From Brienomyrus brachyistius (Eukaryota > Chordata > Actinopteri > Osteoglossiformes > Mormyridae), in contig NC_064538.1 of NCBI RefSeq assembly GCF_023856365.1, forward strand, positions 7,386,435 to 7,450,434: a stretch of 64,000 nt of DNA, read 5' to 3'. Positions 22,517 through 34,221 of this stretch are shown in pieces. The notes under the pieces are model-generated. The model saw only the letters and a list, made by a program, of their open reading frames with translations, was not told the DNA's origin and searched no databases. Numbering within the stretch: position 1 is the first letter of the stretch; the number at the start of each line of letters is the position of its first letter. Made by a program: the position numbers and the translations under genes.

Positions 22517-23604
22517 ATACTCTCAAAGCATTTTATTATGAACATCTGTACTCCCACTTATTCGTGGATTTATCTATCAGCCAATCAAGTGGCAGCAGAA
22601 CAATAAACAAAATCATGCAGATACAAGTCAGGAGCTTCAGGTAATATTTACACCAAACACAGGAATGGGAGAAAGTGTGATCTCAGTGATTTTGACCATG
22701 CATGATTGCTAGTGCCAGACGGGCTGGTTTGAGTACTTATGTAGCAACTTATCTTGGATTTTCATGCGTATCAGTCTCTAGAGTTTACTAGAATAGAGTG
22801 AAAAGCAAAAAAAAAAAACATCCAGTGAGGGGTATCTCTGCAGATGGAAATGCCCTGTTGATTATAGAGGTCAGAGGAGAATGGTCAGACTGGTTCAAGC
22901 TGACGGAAAGGATAAGGTAACTCAGATAACCACTCTTTACGTCTGTGGTGAGCAGAAAAGCATTACTGAATGCACAACATGTCAAATCTTGAGGTGGAAG
23001 TGCTACAACAGCAGAAGAGCATGTCAGGTCCTACTCCCGTCAGCCAAACACAGAAAGCTGAGGATGCAGTGGGCACAGGCTCACCAGAACTGGACAGCTG
23101 AAAACTGGAAAAAAACGTAGCCTGGTCGGATGAATCTCAATTTTTGCTGAGACACACAGATGGTTGGGTCAGAATTTGGTGCCAACAGCATCAATCCATG
23201 GCTCCAACCTGCCTTGTATTAACGGTTCAGGCTGCTGGTGGTGCTGTAATATATTGAGTGAGGAATATTTTCTTACCTTTCTCACCTTCGGCGAATCGAT
23301 CATCGTTTGAATGTTACAGCCTATCTAAGTATTTCTACTGACCATGGCCACAACTTACCAATCTTGTAATGGATAGTTTCAGCATGATAATGTACCGTGT
23401 TAAAAAGCAAAAGTCGTGTCAAACTCCTTTCATGAACTCAAGTTCAGGGCTCCTCAGTGGTCTTCGCAGTCATCGACTCTGAATCCAATAGATCACCTTT
23501 GGGATGTGGCTGAACGGGAGATTTGCAGTATGACTGTGCAGCTGACAAATCTGCAGAAACTGCGTGGTGCAGCCATGTCAGCATGGACCAGGAGAAGTAA
23601 AAAG
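22517..23604 (+). mobile_element. Tc1-family transposon, 3'-truncated and decayed
   Basis: The left end TCAAAGCATTTTATTATGAAC corresponds to the inverted repeat of a fish Tc1 family. The leader, transposase region and C-terminal region follow in order over about 1.1 kb. The element stops shortly after the catalytic region, and no matching right inverted repeat is seen before 23830. Frameshifts and stops break the transposase into pieces. Confidence 0.8.
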
Positions 23605-23607
23605 TAG
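22881..23607 (+). pseudogene. Tc1 transposase remnant
   Basis: Two open pieces remain. 22881-23120 (79 codons) covers the end of the DNA-binding part through HRKLRMQWAQAHQNWTAENW. 23416-23607 (63 codons) covers the last catalytic region. Between them WSDESQF, with the first catalytic Asp, is visible in another frame just after 23120, and a frame-shifted QHDN lies near 23380. The catalytic Glu of NPIEHLW is replaced by Asp (NPIDHLWD, codon 23491-23493). The gene is dead by frameshift, by stop and possibly by this substitution. Confidence 0.8.
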
Positions 23608-24425
23608 TCAGGAGGACTCCTAAGTCATGAAGACCAATTCATAAACAGTCGCATATGACTGCTGTCAGTCCATGTTGCAATGTCATGGAAACATTAAATG
23701 AACGCTGGATTACTTAAGGATGCTGCCTCAATCGGGAGGGAATAATGATTGTTGTGGAGATTGTGAGGAATGCAATAACATCTCCAGCAAACCAAAACAA
23801 CCCAATCATATATATACTGTGGAAACTGCTTATAGTGATCATTGTAAGCCATTTTCTTTTTCTTTATGTCTCAGGCAGATTACCATATAATTGACATATT
23901 TATTGCATGAATATACGGTAGTAAAACAAACAGTGTTGCTATTAACTGAATTTTTACTTTTTCAAAATATAGAACAGTAGTTTCCAGCACTTTTCAACTT
24001 ACTGAACTGTGTATAATTCAAATGCACTACAATACAGTACTGTCTCCTTTCCTAACTAAACGCTGCTCTCAGCCACGTTTTTAGAAAAATACTCTTAGTG
24101 CAATTTAGGAGCACTCTTAGTGGTAACATAAAATAATTTGTGAATATGGGCACAGATTTCTATCAGTCTTTTCAATCAACCAGACTTTTGGAGAAAGTGC
24201 AGACAATAACAAAAATAGATTTTACTTCAGCATGCTTTGTGTTCTCTGTAATATCCAGAGAGGCGCAGGTAACTTACAAATCAGCGAATTGAAACTGGGC
24301 ACTAGCTGTGTATGTTTGAGTTTGGAAAAGTTAAACGACGGAAGACGTAACTTCAATATAATACCTACCATATTGTAGCAAGCCTACTTCCATTTGTTGA
24401 GGTGTTCTTTAAAAAGGCCCTAATA
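23605..24425. other. Unassigned AT-rich DNA
   Basis: No recognisable feature; begins at the truncation point of the Tc1 element. Confidence 0.4.
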
Positions 24426-24650
24426 CCCTCCATCCATCTTGCTGCTTATCCATTACCCCCCCACGGGCAGCCTGTAGTCGCTGAGGGCACATGGCAAAGG
24501 GACAACCTGGACACGATGGCAGGCCATCGCAGGGCGCACACTCTACACACAATCACAAGGACACCATTCCATAACCACGTATTTAGACTGCGGCAGGAAA
24601 TCTCTGCAAACACTCGGAGGCCATGCTGGTCAGTGGGCTGACTCACCACC
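24426..24650 (-). repeat. Old, degenerate SINE copy
   Basis: CCATCCATCTTGCTGCTTATCC, GGCAGGCCATCGCAGGGC, TTAGACTGCGGCAGGAAA and CACTCGGAGGCCATG keep the order of the (ATGG)n-tailed SINE in reverse orientation with many substitutions. The frames across it are incidental. Confidence 0.65.
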
Positions 24651-25306
24651 TTCCTACTTTTACATTTATAGTAGCTTGCCTGTGTCTATTGACCTTACAA
24701 TGATAAGTGTGCACAAAGAAAGTGCACAAGAAATATATTAGCACTAAAAAGTCTCTTGTTTCTGCCTGAATAATGTGCATTGCACTGGTAAAAGCCCAAT
24801 TAAGGACCAAATGAGCCAGTTTGTTTTGTCGTGGTCATGGAAATGCATAATGCTTTTCAAACATTAAATACAGTGCTCACGGGTACTTACAGAGGATGAT
24901 GTATACTTAGCAGATTGCTGCTTTAAAAATTTTGAAAAGCATCATGATTTTTTCCTGGCACTAAAGCGTCAAACCCATTAGACCTATTCATCAGTAATCA
25001 CTGCATGTTTCCCCTGCTGTTGAGTTGTGAAAGCCTTTGAAGTTGTTTCATAACAGGACAGAAATATTAGTTAGGATGTGCGATGTGTGGAAACAACAGC
25101 AGTACAAGTGACAAGTTTGTTGGCAGCTGAAAACAGGTGAAGTGAGCTAAGACTCCATAATTCATTTGCTTACTTTTTAAAATAGATTCATGCAAAAGTG
25201 GCCCTGTTGTGTTCTGTTAATGGTCCCCTTCTGAAACTTTGTAATGCCGCGAATCGAATTTGTTCACCTCACTTCTGCCCACCATGTAGAAATTCAAAGA
25301 AAAATG
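24651..25306. other. Unique DNA, enhancer-like
   Basis: 24770-25070 lacks repeat signatures and contains clustered motif words such as TTTGTTTTGTC (Sox-like) 20 bp from ATGCATAAT (POU-like, 24843-24851). Candidate conserved non-coding element only. Confidence 0.35.
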
Positions 25307-25526
25307 AGTAACACTTTACTTGAGTGGGTACAGATACTGTAGTAATCCACACTTATTTAATGCACTAATTATGAAACTAAATGTTAGTTACATACGGATC
25401 TCGAGTTTGTTCATCATTAATCAATCATATTGGTTCTTATATTTCATACAGTTACTATATTTGTTCATGATTTGTACTTCAGGTGAGTAACTAAGTTACT
25501 CGTGCCCCCTCAAGTAAAGCGTCACT
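25307..25526. mobile_element. Small inverted-repeat element (MITE-like)
   Basis: Left end AGTAACACTTTACTTGAG and right end TCAAGTAAAGCGTCACT are near-perfect inverted repeats about 220 bp apart. Pairing weakens inward. There is no coding content. Its outermost bases resemble the fold-back element at 19214. Confidence 0.7.
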
Positions 25527-26407
25527 GAAAATGTTACAATATGACTTATGGAGAAAGTAGTATCTCTTTTAAGTATTTTTAAGAATATTAAAGCGTATCT
25601 TTCCCTTTATTGGCACCGACGAGATGTGTGTGGTTCACAGAGTCATTCCTTTGATACTGCCCTCTAGACAGACCCATGTTTTCTTCCTTAAATCAAACAA
25701 TTTTTTTCTAAAAAAATTATCTTTGTCGGACACTATCCACTGTGCTTCAAATATCATATATTAAAGGAACCTATTTTAAAAACTGCAGCTGTGCCGGAAT
25801 TTGAATGAAGCAAGATAAACCTCGCTCTAAGAGATAAAATTCATTAAACCACAGCCATCCAACACCAAAGATAATAAATGCTTTCGTTCCCTTCTTTCAA
25901 AGCAAAAAGACTGAAAAAAACGGCTTTGGCTGGAAATATGAAAAAGGAATTATTCATAGTGTCAGCTCTCCTGAAACAATAAAAAGTATGACACCAAGAT
26001 ATTCTACCATTTTACTCTGTTAATCTACTTAAATTGGGGAAACAGTCAACTCCTTTGAGTCTATTGTAAATAATTTAGGATACTGTACCTTTCTGATTTA
26101 TCTCTTTATGTCAACAGTCACAATAGCGAGCTTCCAGTCTGCCTGTTAAAATGAATCGACATTTTAGAGGGTGTAATTGGGAAGATTTTATTTTTCCAAG
26201 TTCACTCCACATGAGAAAATTTGTGTTGAATTTGACTATAAACAAAAGCCTGCATAGATGTAGCTTACTGTTATACAGCTATAAGAAGCAAGCTAACTGG
26301 GAAGATCCTTTTTTTAAAAAAAAAATTCTGATCTATTAACCTTTGACTTATTTCAAAGTTGTTGGGAAATCCTTGTATTATACAAATAACTGAGCAGGTA
26401 TGACGTA

Positions 26408-26431
26408 TAAAATAAAATAAAATAAAATAAA
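26408..26431. repeat. (AAATA)n microsatellite
   Basis: About five AAATA units. Confidence 0.85.
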
Positions 26432-26533
26432 GAAGAAAATGCATAAATGCTATTTCTAACTAAACCCCAAATAAAGAGAAATACAAAACAAACGAAAAAA
26501 AAAAACGTTCTGGGTCACAGCCGAGGACTGCAG

Positions 26534-26660
26534 GCTGCGTTTCCATATCAGAGTCCTTGTTTCCAAATTAACAGTCTTGTTTCTGAAATTATGAACCTTG
26601 TTTCCCAATCAGAATAATTATTTCAAAATTATGATTTATGTTTCCAAATGAAGTGTTTGC
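26534..26660. repeat. Degenerate 20-bp-periodic repeat
   Basis: The word GTTTCC or a close variant begins at 26539, 26559, 26579, 26600, 26620 and 26640, a period of 20-21 bp over six units. The unit is roughly CTTGTTTCCAAATTATGAAC. Divergence between units is high, so the array is old or held only at the periodic core. Confidence 0.7.
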
Positions 26661-28294
26661 TATTCTCATGGTTTGAAATTCATGAAAGCATATGGGTCTA
26701 TTATGTTACCTCCGATCTCATGATACAAGCCGTCCGTATTCTACACCTGCTCATCCTATGCAGTGAATTTATGATCATCACAATGTTCATTTGTATCGGA
26801 ACATCGTAAATCCCGCATTTCCTCATGTCATTGAAATGTTTTGTTCTGAGTTACATTTTGTGAAATATGGATACAAGTTTCACATTAAGGATAAGATACA
26901 TCTAAATAGTGAAATGATGTAATACTGCCATGGTGACGCAATCATTTCAGCATAAATGCACTGCTGTATCTTGAGTGCCTGCTGATTATTTATCACAGAT
27001 TGCTGAATATGTGCCGGAAGAAAAGCCACAAGTATTGTGGTCCGTAGGAAGAAAAAGTTCTTCAGTAAACCATATGGTGTGTGAGGTCTATCCAACATCA
27101 GTAAAGGGTGTCACAGGAATATATATGACAATTTGTAGTCCTGAAGCATAATTTTTCTTTAATGACGTTTTCCAGTAATTTAAAATGGGACCTTTAGTGT
27201 CCTATTGCATGTAAGTAGCTGCTTGTCTAATTTGATATCTGCTGTAAGCAGAATATTGATTCAGTTGACATTAATGAGAGAAAATGGTCTCCAGAACTGA
27301 GTCATCTGAAGTTATATATGATGTCCGTGCAAACTGTAAATGGCTATTACATGTATGCAATAATAGTCTCCTAAGTGGCATTGCTCATGTATCAGGTTAT
27401 TTGCTTTCATAACGCTTTTATGCTGAAGTGGATAATCATTTTCACAGCCTGCTGTGTAAATCTTTGATGTAGTTTGCTTCTAATTGAGTTATACTTCAAA
27501 CAAGTTAACTGTTAAAGTTTCTCCAAGATGACTGACTCTGGCAATCTATTGCTAAATTAACAGGTCATAGAACACCTTTCAAGAAAATCCACCGAGTAGC
27601 AAAATTACCTGAATTGGCTATCATTAGCTTAGCAATTTTAAACATTCTATATTACTTTCGTCACGTTTAGTCATTGCCTTGTGTTCTTTATGTTTTCAAT
27701 CCTTTATAAAAATTAAGCTCAAACACCAGATCTTCACATTATCTTGGATGATTTTTGTGTGTCTTTTCAAATCTTCAAATAAAAAACATCAAGGGAAAAG
27801 CAAATTGCTAGCATTGAGATAAAGGATGTATATCTATTCCAATTTTCAACTCTTCAGTGCAGATATTAAGCATAACAATGTGTGCTCCTTTCATGCATAA
27901 ACAGACCTTTGAATTTCATTGTAACCCAGATAGAAGGAGCACTATACTCTTTTGATATAAAATTTATATTCAGACTGGAAAAATAATAAACAGAATGGAA
28001 ACAGGCCTAAAGCATACAGACTTAAGCTACTGTCAAGGGGGAAAAAAGTCTGACATTTAACCTCATTTCCTTGAATATGACTTCGCCCTCCTGATTTGGC
28101 GCTAAACATGCTTTCCCCCAGCCTCGCGTTCACAATGGAGGACGTTCATCATCGAAAGGGTTCGTTTATAAAGTAGCGATTTTTCCCCCCATCTGTTTCA
28201 ACCGGCATGTATGAATGCAAGAACCATATTTTATGGACACAGCTTGACATTATCATGTAATGTACCAATTACGGCATTATCGCAAGCAAATTTG

Positions 28295-28308
28295 GTTACC
28301 ATAGCAAC
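28295..28308 (+). promoter_or_regulatory. RFX X-box-like motif
   Basis: GTTACCATAGCAAC is a clean X-box with both half-sites and a 2-base spacer. A further half-site-like GGCAACC lies 28 bp downstream. It sits in unique, motif-rich DNA (28100-28320). Confidence 0.45.
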
Positions 28309-30160
28309 TAAGCTTAAAAAAAATCACAAATGCTTGGCAACCGAGACAAAAAGCTGGGAAGGACTAAAAAGAATAATAATATAAAAAAAGAACCAATAGA
28401 CATCCTTAGACGGTCTCCTTTTTTTATGCTTTCTTAAATCAGAGGTCAAACGGTAAGCCTGTACAGAGATGTACAGAGTCTGGCGAGAATAAAAGGGCCA
28501 CCAATGGGCAGAGATTCTCTTTTCATTCTCTCCTCTTTTCTCAGGCAAAACACATCTCTATCAAACAAGGTCTGTCTTTGGAACCTGCAGCCATGCATCT
28601 GAAGTTCCGTGCCTGTGCATTCCAAGGACATCCGCTACAAGGGCCTCATCAGTTCCCAGGTGGGAAGCTTCATTCTTCTGATACCACTTTATTTGTTCTG
28701 GGTCTAAAATGCTTGCAACACTTTATCCAGGCATTTATTTCACAAAACTTGCTGAAGCCATTTTGTTGTGGCGTCTCGCTCAATAAAATAAGAATCTCCC
28801 AGGGTAGTTTAAAGCATAATATTCACAGAGGAATATTATTCTCCAATTCCAGCAGGTACTATATTAAAAGTTTATCCTTTCCAATAGAGTAATTATGTAT
28901 AGCTTTTCCATTTCAATACTTTTACAGTTTTTCAGAAAATGCTTTTGCGTTGTAAAATGTGCGAAAAGCCCGGCTCACTTAACGTATTGCATTGAGACAC
29001 CTTCCCCGCGGCTTGTGTTCATATGGCATGAACCACAAATTCTGGGAAGGTAACCAGCAGCACAGCTAATACTGTGCATGTGGCGTGTGAGGGAAAACTC
29101 CCCACGGGCTATCATCAAGGCCCCACAGCCTTGCCACCACTGCAGAGACAGAGGCTTCATTGGTGTTTGACGTCACTTTAGTATTTCCACGCGTGCACAA
29201 GACGTTCAGGATGCCACGGTAAATCTTTACCCTTATCTCAGCTGAGGTGTAAGTCCTCAGTGGTAAACATGGCCCTCTTTTAACTCGTTTCCCCCAAGCC
29301 AGCACTTTTTGCAAGAGCCTTAGTAATCCATGCCAAAGACCTGCCAACAAACCCTAGTCCCTCACAGCACAAAAAGCAGGATCCCAGAAGAGCCTTCCCA
29401 CCCGGAGATCCACGCTCGGCTTTCTGCTAATGAATGGGGAGACGGATATGGCATTCCTCCCGCATGCCGTGGAAAATCCCAGAAGCGCATGCAAACATGA
29501 GTTGTGAGACCATGTGTGACTGTAGAAAACTTTCTGTTGAAAGGCTGAGGGTGGCGTTCTGACAGCCCCTCCTCAAAGCCCCCCGCAAAGGGATAACAAA
29601 ATGCACTCAACACCCCTCTCCCATATTATCTGCTGTAATATTTATCATATTAATATCAACACAGACTATGGAAATACAGTGGCACAAGCTTCCTACTGTT
29701 AAAATGGGGTGACTCAGTGTTTGCGGCTATATTTATGAAAGTCTAGGACCATGCAATTTGACCCTAGCGTCTGTGCCTTTGCAACATTCTCTGTGTGCTT
29801 GACGTGATAAAAGAAGGGATAGTACATACTCGAATTCCACTCCATTGAACTGTCATAAGATTAAAATAGATGTATTTGACCTCAGACCTTGGGGACTGAT
29901 AAATGAGCCTAATCCCTTTGGGTACACATTTAATTTACTTTCAAAGGTCTTTGGAATTAAAAATATTTAATCATGGCAGAGAGCAGGCAACAGAAACCAT
30001 TTGTACAAAATTGAGGAGCCAAAAGTCATTTTGCAATTCAAAAAGAAAGAACTCCTGCAGCTGGGGAACCAGTGTTAGGAATGGTTTGGAATTGATCAAA
30101 ATTTGCACAAAAAAATCAATGGCCTTTAAAAAGCAGCCTGATGTAGAATAATTCCTATTT

Positions 30161-30425
30161 TCCATCCGTTTATCATAATGCTTCTACAGTAAAGGGTCAC
30201 ACTGAGCTTGGATCCTATCCCAGAAAAAATAAGTCCATTGTAGAGGACACCTTGGGTAGGGTGTGAGTCCATTGTAGGGCCTATAGTCATGCACATTACG
30301 CATCTAGTGTGATCGCTATCTGTGCCCAGAAACAGAACACAGACATGATGTCAATGATGCAACTGACACACGCATGCCCACATGTACACCATATATGAAC
30401 CAGGCCCAGAAGGAACAGACTGGGT
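30161..30425 (-). repeat. Old, degenerate SINE copy
   Basis: CCATCCGTTTATCATAATGC, GATCCTATCCCAG, GTGAGTCCATTGTAGGGC and a terminal GAACCAGGCCCAG echo the SINE layout in reverse orientation with heavy decay. Confidence 0.5.
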
Positions 30426-32159
30426 AGGCTTTAGAAACAGCGTAATTCGATTTTATTTTTTCACACAACTGCGCTGCGAGAAAAAAATTATATGTACAGA
30501 TTGGGTAGCGACAAACATTTCATAAACATGGTGGCAAAGGATCACTTTGGTATACGGCAGGGGTGCAGTGTTTGATGGAAATTTGATATGACGTGAGTAT
30601 CAAGGAACACACAAGGACTGTCTTCTTAAACTTGCAGCATGAATAAATAGAAATCACTGTGTTGAATACTAGATAAATCAATGTGTGTCACTGCGCCCAA
30701 AATGACTCCAAAAAAAGCCACGAAATTAGGACATTACTCATGAATTCCAATCTGCTGTCCAATACTGCTTTCCTTCCTATGTTTTCTCGCACAGTCATGA
30801 CGAAAGCTTGCTCAAGTCCAGATCGTTAGGTCAGGTCCAGGTACAGCAGAGCAACTGAGCTTGGATATGGTATGAGGCAACCGGGCCAAGAGTTAGTTGG
30901 TTTCTGTTGTGCTTCTCTTGTGAAAATCAAAGAAAATAGCCTGTTGAAGTGAGCTGAAAGGGTTACCCCTCTCCATGTCATGGGTGCAGACATGCCACCA
31001 AACTCCCCAGGTCTAAAGCTGACAAGTCATATCAGTCCCCTGGGCTTCAAGAGCATGTTTTCGATTTAATTCAGAATGTAGATCAGAGACTTCAGAGGAT
31101 TTTCCTACCTCCATCCCTCCTCTTAATTCAGCACCTCAGTAACTTTAGACTCTAAGGCTGCTTCTACCTGCATTATAATATCATCTGCCCAGTTTACTAT
31201 GTGTGTCCAGCTGCTATGCTGAAAGTGCGACATCACGCCACACCTTTGCGCCTCCCAGTTAATGGGAATGTTCCCTGCTGGCAGCAGGGACCCCAGCAAC
31301 GGGACTTATCACTCAAATGGGTAATTTAAAAAACCTCTTAGAAATGGCCCAGAAATGTGGAATGTCCCCAGGTAGGACAGATTGAATACCGAGTGTTACA
31401 TTCCTCTGATTTCAACCTTCTTCAGCATCCCTGAAAAAAAAAAGATGCATTTTAGAATAGTTTAAGTAAAGTGAGGTGAGGAAAGTTGAGGTTCAGAGTC
31501 CAAACTAACCTACTTTAAAATACATTTTTCTTATTTAATTTCAAAATAACAGAGTGAGAAATGTGCTTGCCTGTCGCCGATATTGTATTTTCTTGATTCC
31601 AAATTATCATAGACAGCAGGATGCCAAACTCCACCGTCAGACAAATATGATGCTTTATGAAAGTAAATAAATGACATCCTGCCTGCACCAAGCTAAAGTC
31701 TCTTATAATGGGAAAAACATGCAACTAAGAAACATTTTATTTATGGGAACTATTCATTCATTGTTGAGAAGGAAAGCGATATCTTAAAAAGACTTACTGT
31801 AGATGTCAATTAATCTGTAATCAAATATTTATTTATGCATCGAACATAAAGTTATTGCATTAAATACTATAAAACTACATTTTGCTTTAACCAGGATGAT
31901 GTCCTAAAATTGAATCTGTGAAATCATTACAATCATGCTGTCATAAAGGCATCCACAAGCAATTCCAACACAGTTTTGACATGGTGACAGTGCAGTCCAT
32001 GCATCTGGGTTTAAATAATGTGTTTTCTTCTGTGACTTTTGAGAAAAAAATATGTAATGGGACTGAAATATGATTCAACCTGCATTCCTGAGTCCCAGTA
32101 ATCGCAAAGTAAGAGATTATGGTGCAGTGCTTTGGAGAGTTTATCCACCACCTCCACCG

Positions 32160-32160
32160 C

Positions 32161-32191
<31 letters not shown>
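32160..32191. repeat. (CAT)n microsatellite
   Basis: About ten CAT units, preceded by CCACCTCCACCGC. It produces poly-Ser, poly-Met or poly-Ile stretches in the overlapping frames, which are artefacts. Confidence 0.9.
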
Positions 32192-32192
<1 letters not shown>

Positions 32193-32496
32193 ATTTCTCA
32201 TGGAAGAATGCTGTTGTATGGTGAGTTAATACCCTACTCTTCTCTGGTGCCTCTGTGTCTCTCCATGTGTCCATGTGTCTCAGCTTTCTGCTCCTTCGTC
32301 TTATTCCGGGGTCACATAAGGTTGATAATTTGTTCTCTTTGTGTTGCACTGTGGAGCTCACATTGGCTTTGGGTGTGTGTCCACATGGGGGATGTGGGTA
32401 CATGTAGGATTAGATTTTTGCACAAGGATCTGGGGACTTCAAATCACTTTTAAAGAAGATTTAAAACTCTGGCACACAACCCTGAACAGAATTAGC

Positions 32497-32560
32497 AATT
32501 ACAGAAAATGGATAAATGGATGAATGTATGGATAGATGGATTGATGTATGGATGGATATA
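32497..32560 (+). repeat. SINE 3'-tail fragment
   Basis: ACAGAAAATGGATAAATGG followed by decayed (ATGG)n units matches only the extreme 3' end of the SINE. Confidence 0.5.
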
Positions 32561-32735
32561 AAACTGAAGTACATCCAGCTGATAATACTCTTATAAACCC
32601 CCCAAAAAACTAAACTACTACACTTTCCTATGCTAATTAAGACCATGCTCTGAAATACATTCTGTATAATTTGAAATCTGCCAGAGACATACTTAGGTTA
32701 TATCAGTTGTAGGTGGGTGAGGAAGGAAGACATTG

Positions 32736-33083
32736 TGGTGCCGGGCGGACCGAGGCATTGCGGGAGCAGAGAGAGACACAGAGACTCGCTCGCTGAGAAA
32801 AACACGCTCTTCATTCGCAGTCCTTAAAAGGACTACCTCAGGCACCCAAGGAGCACCGAACCAAATACACAGACGGGAAACACAAGGTTGTCAGGCGCCG
32901 AACTGCAGGATGCACACGGCGAGAGATTTACACAAGCTAAATATATGCGAGGATTGGACAAGACATGGGCAAACACACAAGCGACAATAGGGAAATGCAA
33001 CCATTAACATTAACATTAGCAACAACAATATAACAAGGGCTATTTACAATTCCATGCAGGCATGCTGGGACATGCGCCCCACA
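32736..33083 (-). other. Possible solo LTR or unclassified element
   Basis: A block of about 350 bp that is more GC-rich than its flanks starts TGTGGTGCCGGGCG and ends GCGCCCCACA, giving short imperfect inverted ends of TG...CA type. In reverse orientation it resembles fish LTR sequence in composition. I see no target-site duplication, and it ends 7 bp before a Tc1 element. The 85-codon frame inside has no known domain. An unknown repeat or unique GC-rich DNA is equally possible. Confidence 0.3.
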
Positions 33084-33090
33084 CTAAGCA

Positions 33091-34221
33091 TTCATTGTGA
33101 AGCCATAACATTAAAACCAAATAAATAACATTGATTATCTAACTGGAATGGCATTTGTCAAGGGCGCCATTATATATTAGGCAACTGAACAGTTAGTTCT
33201 TGAAACTCAAGAGGAAGTGGGAAAAAAGGAGCTAGCATAAGGGTCTGAGCAACTTTGACAAGGGTCAGATTGTGATAGCTAGACGACTGGGTCAGAACAT
33301 CTCCAAAACAGAAGATCTTGTTTGTGTTCCCAGTATGCAGTAATCAGTGCCTAACAAAAGTGGCCTAAGGAAGACCACCTAGTGAACTGGCGACGGGGTC
33401 ATGGGTACCCAAGACTGGTTCAATTCCACAGGAGAGTAGCACAAATTGCTGAAAAAGTTAATGCTGGTTATGATAGTAAGGTGTCAGAACACACAGTGCA
33501 TTGCAGCTTGCTGTGCATGGGGCTGTGGAGCCACAAACCGGTCAGAGTGCCCATGGTGACCCCTGTCCACGGCCAAAAGCGCCTATGATGGTCATGTGAG
33601 CATCAGAACTGGACTATGGAGCAATTGAAGAAGGCGACCTGATCTGATGAATCACATTTTCTGATATGTCATGTGGACGGCGTGCAGGTGTGTCATTTAC
33701 CCCGGGAAGAGATGGCTGCAGGATGCGCTATGGGAAGAGGGCAGGCTGGTGGAGGCAGTGTGACGCTCTGGACAGTGTTCTGCTGGGAAACCTGAGGTCC
33801 TGGCATTCATGCTTACCTAAACATTGTTGTAGACCAAGGACACCCTTCACGTCAACAGTATTCCCTGATGGCCGTGGTCTCCTTCAGCAGGATAATGCGC
33901 CTCCCACACTGCAAAAATTGTTCCGGAATGGCTGTAGGAACATGAAAAAGTTCATGGTGTTGCCTTGGCCTTCCCCAGATTTTAATCCGATTAAGCATCT
34001 GTGGGATGTTCTGGACAAACACGTCCGAACCATGCAGGCCCCACCTCGCAATGTACGGGACTTATAGCATCTGCTGCTAACATCTTGGTGCCAGAAACCA
34101 CAAGAGACCTTCAGAGGTCTTGTGGAGTTCATGTCTCGACGGGTCGGAGCTGTTTTGACAGCATGATGAGAACTTACATGATGTTAGGCTGGTGGTTTTA
34201 ATGTCACAGTTGATCAGTGTA
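33091..34221 (+). mobile_element. Full-length but dead Tc1-family transposon
   Basis: Inverted ends AGCCATAACATTAAAACC (left) and GGTTTTAATGTCACAGTTG followed by ATCAGTGTA (right) enclose about 1.13 kb, close to the usual length. The interior keeps the order of a Tc1 transposase with several frameshifts. The family is the same as the broken element at 62685-63600. Confidence 0.85.
33382..34067 (+). pseudogene. Tc1 transposase remnant
   Basis: 33382-33588 keeps the linker and DNA-binding region. 33666-34067 keeps the catalytic half with LLQQDNAPP, holding the second catalytic Asp, and DFNPIKHLWDVLDKHVR. In the latter the catalytic Glu is Lys (codon 33993-33995, a GAG-to-AAG type change). Together with the frame breaks, the copy cannot encode an active enzyme. 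Confidence 0.8.

Larger units (their letters stand above)
25527..30160. other. Long unique stretch without gene evidence
   Basis: 4.6 kb of mostly unique AT-rich DNA. It includes an (AAATA)n tract, a 20-bp-periodic degenerate repeat at 26534-26660, an X-box-like motif at 28295-28308 and a GC-richer part at 28970-29620. Frames up to 104 codons exist, but none resembles a known protein or is bounded by convincing splice sites. Confidence 0.4.
30426..32735. other. Unassigned DNA
   Basis: No gene recognised. Contains a (CAT)n run at 32160-32191 and a short SINE tail at 32497-32560. The long frames at 32011-32453 arise from the trinucleotide run. Confidence 0.4.

Noticed and set aside
32011..32453. 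Frames with poly-Met or poly-Ser runs (127-130 codons)
   Set aside because: Created by the (CAT)n microsatellite.
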